Shown piece after piece: positions 58,435 through 64,000 of a stretch of DNA of 64,000 nucleotides. Every line of letters starts with the position of its first letter. Positions within the stretch are counted from its first letter, which is position 1. Made by a program: the position numbers and the translations under genes. This stretch comes from Streptomyces sp. NRRL F-525. Lineage in GTDB: Bacteria; Actinomycetota; Actinomycetes; Streptomycetales; Streptomycetaceae. Where the stretch lies: the NCBI RefSeq assembly GCF_000716605.1, contig NZ_JNXE01000006.1:124001-188000 (forward strand). The letters are read 5' to 3'. Below the pieces are notes generated by a model. The model did not search any database. It was not told where the DNA came from and was given only the letters and a program-made list of their open reading frames with translations.

Positions 58435-58743
58435 ATGAGGCCACGAGTGGGACAGATGCTCGCCAGCACGGTGGACACGACGGCGGTGATCGTCGTGCGG
58501 TGTCCGGACGGTGAGGTGGACGTCACCTGCGGCGGTGCCGCGATGATCGAGGGAACCGCGCCGGGGGCCGTCACCGGCACCCCCGACCCCGACCTGATGG
58601 GCGGTTCCCTGCTCGGCAAGCGCTACGCCGACGAGGACCTCGGCCTCGAACTCCTCTGTACGAAACAGGGCGAGGGCACCCTCGCGGTCAACGGCGTCCC
58701 CCTGCCGGTGAAGAGCGCCAAGCCGCTGCCGGCCTCGGACTGA
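58435..58743 (+). CDS. Small conserved protein of an acyl-CoA gene cluster, unknown function
   Basis: 102 residues. 'LASTVDTTAVIVVRCPDGEV', then 'VTCGGAAMIEG', 'DPDLMGGSLLGKRYADEDLG' and 'LELLCTKQGEGTLAVNGVPL'. Three Cys (in 'VRCPDG', 'VTCGG' and 'LLCTK') could bind metal or zinc, though spacing is not a standard finger. The ATG at 58435 has GGAGGA about 8 nt upstream. It precedes the ligase gene by 73 nt in the same direction. Its company with ligase, hydratase and dehydrogenase genes suggests a pathway accessory such as a carrier or small metal protein. No family recognised. Confidence 0.78.
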   Translation: MRPRVGQMLASTVDTTAVIVVRCPDGEVDVTCGGAAMIEGTAPGAVTGTPDPDLMGGSLLGKRYADEDLGLELLCTKQGEGTLAVNGVPLPVKSAKPLPASD

Positions 58744-58745
58744 CA

Positions 58746-58809
58746 AACGGGACGACCGAGCAACGGGACGACCGGGCAACGGGAAGACTGAGCAACGGAA
58801 AGCGGGAAG
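58746..58809. repeat. 16-bp tandem repeat, four copies, upstream of the ligase gene
   Basis: Units start at 58746, 58762, 58778 and 58794. The first two are AACGGGACGACCGAGC and AACGGGACGACCGGGC; later copies diverge (AACGGGAAGACTGAGC and then a degraded copy merging into the ligase ribosome site). It fills the whole 73-nt gap between the small gene and the ligase. Confidence 0.8.
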
Positions 58810-58816
58810 CGCGCCG

Positions 58817-60331
58817 ATGAACGTCTCGATGATCCTGGACATGGCCGCCGACGGCTTCGGCGACCGGGTGGTGATCGGACCCGCACAGGACGGCCTCACC
58901 CCCGTACGACTCCGCGAACTGGCCGTCGGCGGCGCCCGGTTGGTCCGCGCGGTCCACGCCGACGCGATCGTGTACCTGGCCACGAACGGCCCCGCCTTCG
59001 CGGTCGCCCAGTTCGCCGCGGCCCACGCCGGGGTCCCCCTGGTCCCGGTCAACTACCGCCTCGGCGAAGAACAGTTGGACGCCCTGCTCGCCAACCACCC
59101 GCACGCCCTGGCCATCGCCACCCCCGACCAGGACGCGGCCCTGCGCCGAGCGGGACTGCCGGTGTACGGCCCGGCCGCCTGGCTCGCGGAGGCGGCCGCG
59201 AACGCCGACGGCGGCTTCGAGTTGGCCCCGTCACCAGACGCCCCCGCCGTACTGATCTACACCAGCGGAACCACCTCGGCCCCCAAGGGCGTGGTCCTGC
59301 GTCACCACAACCTCGTGTCCTACGTGCTCGGCACGGTCGAGTTCGCCGCGGCCGACCCCACCGAGGCGGCGCTGATGAGCGTGCCGCCGTACCACATAGC
59401 CGCCGTCTCCAATGTGCTGACGAACCTCTACGCCGGCCGACGCACCCTCACCCTCGACCAGTTCACCCCGGAGAGCTGGCTGGCCCTCGTCCGGGAACAG
59501 CGGATCACCCACGCGATGGTGGTCCCGACCATGCTCGCCCGGATCATGGACACGGACGGCCTGGACCGTTCGGTACCCTCACTGCGCTCGCTCGCCTACG
59601 GCGGGGCCAGGATGCCGGTGCGGGTGATCGAGACGGCACTGCGCGCCTGGCCGGGTGTCGACTTCGTCAACGCCTATGGCCTGACGGAGACTTCGTCCAC
59701 CATCTCGGTGCTCGGCCCGGCCGAACACCGGGCGGCGGTCGCGAGCGACGACCCGGTGGTACGCGCCCGGTTGGGCTCGGCGGGACTGCCGGTGCCGGGC
59801 ATCGGGATCGAAGTCCGCGATGTGACCGGGGAGTTGCTCGGCGCGGGGGAGACCGGGCAGATCTGGGTGCGCGGCGAGCAGGTCTCGGGGGAGTACGCCG
59901 GACAGGGCTCCGCGGTCGACGAGCGGGGCTTCTTCCACACGCGCGACCGGGGCCGCCTCGACGCCGACGGCTACCTCCACATCGAGGGCCGGGCCGACGA
60001 CACGATCATCCGCGGCGCGGAGAACATCGCGCCCGCCGAGATCGAGGACGTTCTCCTACGGCACCCGGACGTGCTCGACGCCGTCGTGGTCGGCGTGCCG
60101 GACGAGGAGTGGGGACAGCGCATCGAGGCCGTCGTAGTCGCACGCGACGGTGCCGAGGCCGACGCCGGAGCACTGCGCGCCGCCGTACGCGGCACCCTGC
60201 GCGGCTCGAAGACCCCGGACCGCATCACGTACTGGACCGAACTCCCGCGCACGGTGACCGGCAAGCTGATCCGCCGCGACATCGTGGCGGCACTGACCGC
60301 ACCCGGGAACGGGACGAAAGGGCAGCCATGA
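58817..60331 (+). CDS. AMP-binding acyl-CoA synthetase / ligase
   Basis: 504 residues. The P-loop-like motif 'LIYTSGTTSAPKGVVLRHHN', A5-type 'YGLTETSS', hinge 'GRLDADGYLHIEGRADDTII' and catalytic Lys in 'RTVTGKLIRRDIV' make it an active-looking class I adenylate-forming enzyme. It would activate a carboxylic acid with ATP and CoA as the entry step to the island's beta-oxidation enzymes. The ATG at 58817 is preceded by a purine-rich stretch formed by the last unit of the tandem repeat. Its stop overlaps the next gene (ATGA). Confidence 0.94.
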   Translation: MNVSMILDMAADGFGDRVVIGPAQDGLTPVRLRELAVGGARLVRAVHADAIVYLATNGPAFAVAQFAAAHAGVPLVPVNYRLGEEQLDALLANHPHALAIATPDQDAALRRAGLPVYGPAAWLAEAAANADGGFELAPSPDAPAVLIYTSGTTSAPKGVVLRHHNLVSYVLGTVEFAAADPTEAALMSVPPYHIAAVSNVLTNLYAGRRTLTLDQFTPESWLALVREQRITHAMVVPTMLARIMDTDGLDRSVPSLRSLAYGGARMPVRVIETALRAWPGVDFVNAYGLTETSSTISVLGPAEHRAAVASDDPVVRARLGSAGLPVPGIGIEVRDVTGELLGAGETGQIWVRGEQVSGEYAGQGSAVDERGFFHTRDRGRLDADGYLHIEGRADDTIIRGAENIAPAEIEDVLLRHPDVLDAVVVGVPDEEWGQRIEAVVVARDGAEADAGALRAAVRGTLRGSKTPDRITYWTELPRTVTGKLIRRDIVAALTAPGNGTKGQP

Positions 60332-61356
60332 GCGTCGCCGCCACCAACACGCCCGCGCTGCTAAGGGAGTTGACGGAACGCACGGCCGCCGTGGTCGGCG
60401 GCTGGATCCCGGGGGCCACGGTGGACGGCGTCGAACCGCTCACCGGCGGCACGTCGAGCCTGACGTTCGTCGCCGCCCTCTCCGGTGTCCCGGACGGCTA
60501 CGAACGCGTCGTCCTCAAGGTGGCCCCGCCCGGCCTGCCCCCGGTCCGCAACCGGGACGTGCTGCGCCAGGCGCGGCTGATGGCGGCCCTGGCCGGACAG
60601 CCCGGCGTACGGGTACCGAAGGTGCTGTTCTGCGACGCGGGCGCGCCCCCGGCCGTGCAGCCCTTCGTGGCGATGGAACTCGTACCCGGCGAGTGCGTGG
60701 AGCCGGTGCTCGTACCCCGCGGCACCCTCACGCCGGGCCAGGTGCGCTCCCGCGCGTTCGACGCGGCCCGGATGCTCGCCGACCTGCACCGGGTGGATCC
60801 CTGGCGTACGGCGCTCGCGGCGGAACCCGTGGTCACCCTCCACGCCGAGATCGACCGCTGGACCCGCGCGTTCGGCACCGTCCCCGACGACCTGAGCACC
60901 GGCCACGAGACGGTCGCGGACCGGCTGCACGCCACCGTGCCCGCCGCGATGACACCGGTGTTCACCCACGGCGACTACCGGCTCGGCAACACCCTGTGCG
61001 AGGCCGGCTCGGTGACGTCGATCATCGACTGGGAGATCTGGTCGCTCGGCGATCCCCGGGTCGACATGACCTGGCTGACCTTCTTCACGGACGAGGCCCG
61101 CCACCCCGCCGCCCCGTCGGACGAGCCGACCGGCATGCCATCCAAGGCCGAACTCGTCGATGCCTACGCGGAGTTGCGCGGCGAGGCGCTGCGGGACCTC
61201 TGGTGGTTCGAGGCGCTCACCAAGTACAAGGAGTCGGCCGCCACCGCCCTGCTGATCAAACGGGGCCGGAAAGCGGGGCAGTTGAACGACATGCACCGTC
61301 GGATGCTGCCCGCGCTTCCTGAACTGCTGGACGAGGCGTTGGAGTTGCTCGGCTAG
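60328..61356 (+). CDS. APH-fold phosphotransferase (ACAD10/11 kinase-domain-like)
   Basis: 342 residues, aminoglycoside-phosphotransferase-like kinase. N-lobe 'LTGGTSSLTFVAALSG' and 'RVVLKVAPPG' (ATP Lys); catalytic loop 'VFTHGDYRLGNTLC' (His-Gly-Asp ... Asn) and metal Asp in 'SIIDWEIWSLGDPRVDMTWL'. This family is coupled to acyl-CoA dehydrogenases in mammals (ACAD10/ACAD11), where the kinase domain phosphorylates hydroxyacyl-CoAs before elimination. Here an ACAD gene of the same type lies 0.8 kb away on the other strand. Coupled to the ligase by ATGA; its TAG stop shares a CTAG with the convergent SDR. Confidence 0.9.
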   Translation: MSVAATNTPALLRELTERTAAVVGGWIPGATVDGVEPLTGGTSSLTFVAALSGVPDGYERVVLKVAPPGLPPVRNRDVLRQARLMAALAGQPGVRVPKVLFCDAGAPPAVQPFVAMELVPGECVEPVLVPRGTLTPGQVRSRAFDAARMLADLHRVDPWRTALAAEPVVTLHAEIDRWTRAFGTVPDDLSTGHETVADRLHATVPAAMTPVFTHGDYRLGNTLCEAGSVTSIIDWEIWSLGDPRVDMTWLTFFTDEARHPAAPSDEPTGMPSKAELVDAYAELRGEALRDLWWFEALTKYKESAATALLIKRGRKAGQLNDMHRRMLPALPELLDEALELLG

Positions 61357-62129
61357 TACAGCCCGCCGTCCACCCGGATCAGTGCCCCCGTCGTATAGCT
61401 GGACGCGTCGCTCGCCAGATACAGCGCGGTGCTGACGATCTCGTCCGGCTGCCCCGGGCGCCCGATCGCGCTGCGTGTGGTCTGGCGTTTCTCCTCCGCC
61501 CACGACTTGGAGATGTCCGTGAGGAAGGGGCCGGCCGAGATCGTGTTGACCCGGACGGTCGGGCCGTACTCCAGGGCGAAGACCGTGGTCAGGGCGTTCA
61601 GGGCGGCTTTGGCGCCGGCGTAGGGGCCGAAGCGTGGCTGGGGCATCAGGGCGCCGGAGGAGGAGACGTTGATGATCGAGCCGCCGTCCCCCTCGGCCAT
61701 CCGCTGCCCGATCAACGAGGCCAGCCGGAACGGGCCCTTGAAGTTCACGCCGATCACCTTGTCGAACAGTTCCTCGCTGGTGTCGGCGGAGGACGGGGCG
61801 AGCGGGGACATGCCGGCGTTGTTGACCAGGACGTCGACCTTGCCGAACTCCTCGTAGGCCGCGTCGGTGAGGCGTGCCAGGTCGTCCCAGTGGCCGACGT
61901 GGGCGGCGACCGGCAGGGCGCGGCGGCCGAGGTCGCGGATCTCGGCCGCCACGGTCTCGCACGCCTCGCGTTTGCGGCTGGCGATCACGACGTCGGCGCC
62001 CGCGGTGGCGAAGGCGCGGACCATCGCGAGGCCCAGGCCCCGGCTGCCGCCCGTGACGAGGGCGACCTTGCCGGAGAGGCCGAACAGGTCTGCCGGAGCA
62101 AGGGACTTGGGGTCGCGCCCGTCGCTCAT
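61353..62129 (-). CDS. SDR family NAD(P)-dependent oxidoreductase
   Basis: 258 residues. 'VTGGSRGLGLAMVRA' after a 20-residue N-terminal extension, 'VLVNNAGMS', 'NVSSSGALM' and Tyr-x3-Lys in 'PYAGAKAAL'. 'VVIASRKREACE' with Arg after strand 2 points to NADPH, unlike the other SDRs here. Its ATG overlaps the upstream acyl-CoA dehydrogenase stop (ATGA), so the pair is coupled and probably consecutive in the pathway (desaturation/hydration then oxidation or reduction). Confidence 0.93.
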   Translation of the reverse strand: MSDGRDPKSLAPADLFGLSGKVALVTGGSRGLGLAMVRAFATAGADVVIASRKREACETVAAEIRDLGRRALPVAAHVGHWDDLARLTDAAYEEFGKVDVLVNNAGMSPLAPSSADTSEELFDKVIGVNFKGPFRLASLIGQRMAEGDGGSIINVSSSGALMPQPRFGPYAGAKAALNALTTVFALEYGPTVRVNTISAGPFLTDISKSWAEEKRQTTRSAIGRPGQPDEIVSTALYLASDASSYTTGALIRVDGGLY

Positions 62130-63445
62130 GCCTCCACCCGGCCGGTGAGGCTGTCGTCGTCGATGACGTGGGCGTAGCGCTTGCGGGCGGCCTCCAGTTT
62201 CGGCGGGATGTGTTCGCTGGGGAACAGTCCCTCGGCCGGGCGGCGGTTCTTCAGCAGCTGCTTGGCGATCGTGGTGCGGTGCACCTCGGTGGGGCCGTCG
62301 GCGAGGGCGAGGTTCGGTGCGGCCATCCACCATTTGGCGAGCGGGAGTTCGTTGGTGGTGCCTAGCGAGCCGTGCAGATGCAGGGCGCGCTGAATGACGT
62401 CGTGCAACACCTTCGCCGTCTGGACCTTGCACATCGCGATCTGGGTGCGGGCCGCGCCGTGCGGCTGGGTGTCGATGATCCAGGCGGTGTGCAGCACCAG
62501 CAGCCGGAACTGCTGCAACTCCACCCAGGAGTCCGCGATGAACTGCTGCACCGCCTGCTTCTCGGCGAGAAGAGTGCCCTGAGTCCGGCGGGACAGCGCG
62601 CGCTCGCACATCATGTCGAAGGCGCGCGTGCACTTGCCGACGGTCCGCATCGCGTGGTGCACACGGCCCCCGCCGAGCCGGGCCTGGGCGACCTTGAAAC
62701 CCTCGCCGGGGCCGCCGAGCATGGCGTCGAGCGGGACCCGCACCTGGTCGTAGCGGATGTAGGCGTGGATGCCCTCGTCGAGGGAGTCGCGCTCGTCCAT
62801 CGTGCCGACGTTGCGCTTGATCTCGATGCCGGGTGTCTCGGCCGGGACGATGAACATCGACATCCGGGCGTGCGGCGCGGCCTCCGGGTCGGTGACGGCC
62901 ATGACGATGAGGAAGGCCGCGTACCGGGCGTTGGAGGAGAACCACTTCTCCCCGTCGATCACCCACTCGTCCCCCTCGCGCCGGGCCCGGCACACGAACT
63001 CCTTCGGATCGGCTCCGGCCTGCGGTTCCGTCATCGAGAAGGTGGAGACGATGTCCCCGTCGAGCAGGGGCCGCAGATAGCGCGCCTTCTGTGCGCCCGT
63101 GCCGAACATCGCCAGGATCTCGGCGTTGCCGGTGTCCGGGGCGGCGGTGCCGAAGACCGTCGGGGCCCAGTAGGAGCGGCCGAGGATCTCGTTGAGGTAC
63201 GCGAGCTTCACCTGGCCGTAGCCCGCGCCGCCGAGTTCGGCGCCGAGATGGCAGGCCCACAGACCCTGGGCCCGGACCTGTTCCTGGAGCGGCTTGAGGA
63301 TCGCGCGCGCCTTCTCGTTGCGCGTGTCGTACGGGTCGCCGCCGTGCGGGAAGAGCAGGTCGAGCGGCTCGACCTCCTCCCGTACGAAGGCCGCCGCCCA
63401 GTCCAGCTTGGCCTGGAACTCGGGTTCGGTCGAGAAGTCCAGCAT
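62126..63445 (-). CDS. Acyl-CoA dehydrogenase, ACAD10/11-like
   Basis: 439 residues. N-terminal 'EFQAKLDWAAAFVREEVEPL', FAD/substrate loop 'FSMTEPQAGADPKEFVCRA', 'WVIDGEKWFSSNARYAAFLI', and 'RGGRVHHAMR'-type segment 'LGGGRVHHAMRTVGKCTRAF', ending 'ALHLHGSLGTTNELPLAKWW' and 'GPTEVHRTTIAKQLL'. This is the long ACAD subfamily whose mammalian homologues are fused to a kinase. GGAGGG lies about 5 nt before the ATG. It is divergent from the CoA transferase at 63559; a shared element is centred 45.5 nt upstream. Confidence 0.93.
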   Translation of the reverse strand: MLDFSTEPEFQAKLDWAAAFVREEVEPLDLLFPHGGDPYDTRNEKARAILKPLQEQVRAQGLWACHLGAELGGAGYGQVKLAYLNEILGRSYWAPTVFGTAAPDTGNAEILAMFGTGAQKARYLRPLLDGDIVSTFSMTEPQAGADPKEFVCRARREGDEWVIDGEKWFSSNARYAAFLIVMAVTDPEAAPHARMSMFIVPAETPGIEIKRNVGTMDERDSLDEGIHAYIRYDQVRVPLDAMLGGPGEGFKVAQARLGGGRVHHAMRTVGKCTRAFDMMCERALSRRTQGTLLAEKQAVQQFIADSWVELQQFRLLVLHTAWIIDTQPHGAARTQIAMCKVQTAKVLHDVIQRALHLHGSLGTTNELPLAKWWMAAPNLALADGPTEVHRTTIAKQLLKNRRPAEGLFPSEHIPPKLEAARKRYAHVIDDDSLTGRVEA

Positions 63446-63481
63446 CGGCCCTCCGGAAGGTGCGGGTCGGTCGGTGACGGC

Positions 63482-63499
63482 AAAACAGTATACTTTTTA
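63482..63499. promoter_or_regulatory. AGTATACT-family element (ACAD / CoA-transferase divergent promoter)
   Basis: AAAA-C-AGTATACT-T-TTTA with a perfect palindromic core, centred 45.5 nt upstream of the ACAD ATG, the same distance as at 58367. Confidence 0.6.
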
Positions 63500-63558
63500 G
63501 CGAGGTTCGGTCCATACTCGGAGCGCGTGACGGCGGAATGAGTATGAGGAGTTGGTCG

Positions 63559-64000
63559 ATGCGCAGGCCGATGGAGGGCGTACGCGTTCTCGAAGTAGCC
63601 CAGTTCACCTTCGTCCCGGCGGCGGGCGCCGTGCTCGCGGACTGGGGTGCCGATGTGATCAAGATCGAGCATGCCGAACGCGGCGACGCCCAGCGCGGGT
63701 TGGTCCGGGTCCTCGGCTACGAGGCCGCCAGCAAGGGGTCGTCGTTCTTCCCCATAGTCGAGGGCCCCAACCGGGGCAAACGCAGCGTCGGCCTAGCCCT
63801 GGAGAAACCGTCCGCCCGCAAGGTGTTCGAGGATCTGGTCCGCGCCAGCGATGTGTTCCTCACGAACTTCCTGCCCGAGGCGCGCGCCAAACTGCGCATC
63901 GACGTCGAGGACATCCGGGCCATCAACCCGGACATCATCTACGTGCGCGGCAGCGGCTTCGGCCCGCAGGGCGACGAGGCCACCAAGGGCGGCTACGACA
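63559..64000 (+). CDS. CaiB/BaiF (family III) CoA transferase, cut by window edge
   Basis: 147 codons visible: 'GVRVLEVAQFTFVPAAGAVL', 'GADVIKIEHAERGDAQR', 'GPNRGKRSVGLALEKPSARK' and 'IIYVRGSGFGPQGDEATKGG' match the N-terminal Rossmann part of single-domain family III CoA transferases. The ATG at 63559 has GAGGAG about 7 nt upstream. It is divergent from the ACAD, sharing the AGTATACT element. The catalytic Asp lies beyond the window. Confidence 0.9.
   Translation, partial: MRRPMEGVRVLEVAQFTFVPAAGAVLADWGADVIKIEHAERGDAQRGLVRVLGYEAASKGSSFFPIVEGPNRGKRSVGLALEKPSARKVFEDLVRASDVFLTNFLPEARAKLRIDVEDIRAINPDIIYVRGSGFGPQGDEATKGGYD

Noticed and set aside
6552..62129. Mycofactocin-coupled SDR among the four short-chain dehydrogenases
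   Set aside because: None shows the extra ~20 residues near the cofactor site that mark that subfamily; lengths are ordinary (252-266).
1..64000. tRNA, rRNA, insertion sequence, phage or attachment site
   Set aside because: I saw no transposase or integrase motifs, no terminal inverted repeats and no tRNA-like folds while reading both strands.

Overview
The window is high-GC actinobacterial DNA, most likely from Streptomyces or a close relative. The evidence is the strong G/C bias at third codon positions, frequent GTG and TTG starts, chains of genes joined by ATGA or GTGA overlaps, SpoIIE-type phosphatases, and a sugar ABC transporter operon without its own ATPase. I see no rRNA, tRNA, CRISPR array, insertion sequence or prophage. 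The left and right edges both cut through CaiB/BaiF CoA-transferase genes.

Region A (1-12292) is a catabolic block. An eight-gene minus-strand operon encodes ferredoxin, cytochrome P450, an SDR dehydrogenase, an amidohydrolase, two M24 'creatinase/prolidase-fold' proteins (one has lost its metal site), a long enoyl-CoA hydratase homologue and a two-domain CoA transferase. The likely theme is oxidation and CoA-dependent breakdown of an unidentified hydrophobic or cyclic compound. Its promoter carries a perfect 12-bp palindrome. Two divergent paralogous TetR genes and a KstD-like flavoprotein follow. Region B (12411-21665) is a carbohydrate locus: a LacI regulator, a secreted Asp-box/ricin-lectin glycosidase, a GH3 glycosidase and an SBP-permease-permease operon. 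Two kinds of CGAAA-n3-TTTCG operator occur at both promoters, tying the locus together.

Region C (21666-28410) holds a crystallin-J1-like protein, two PP2C/SpoIIE phosphatases (GAF and PAS types), a Tat-exported phosphoesterase, a degenerate ~115-bp tandem repeat, and a coupled pair of small-molecule kinases. Region D (28415-33996) is a three-gene operon of two unrecognised proteins and a TPR-CHAT caspase-like protease with an intact His/Cys pair. It is the best candidate for an undescribed system. Region E (34124-36002) has two conserved proteins of unknown role.

Region F (35999-43325) is a complete mycofactocin locus: TetR regulator, divergent GMC oxidoreductase mftG, and mftA-B-C-D-E-F in order. 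An HsaA/HsaB-like two-component flavin monooxygenase and a six-helix membrane protein follow. Region G (46013-49408) holds a PASTA-like surface protein, a small membrane protein, and a lipoprotein esterase divergent from a TetR gene with two 23-bp operators between them.

Region H (49439-64000) is a second acyl-CoA catabolic island: four SDR or LLM-type oxidoreductases, two acyl-CoA dehydrogenases, thiolase, aldehyde dehydrogenase, amidohydrolase, enoyl-CoA hydratase, AMP-ligase, APH-like kinase and CoA transferase. A recurrent AAAA-n-AGTATACT-n-TTTT element sits at a near-constant distance upstream of four of its minus-strand genes, which suggests one regulon. Functions are read from motifs and family resemblance in the translated sequence. 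No database search was run.
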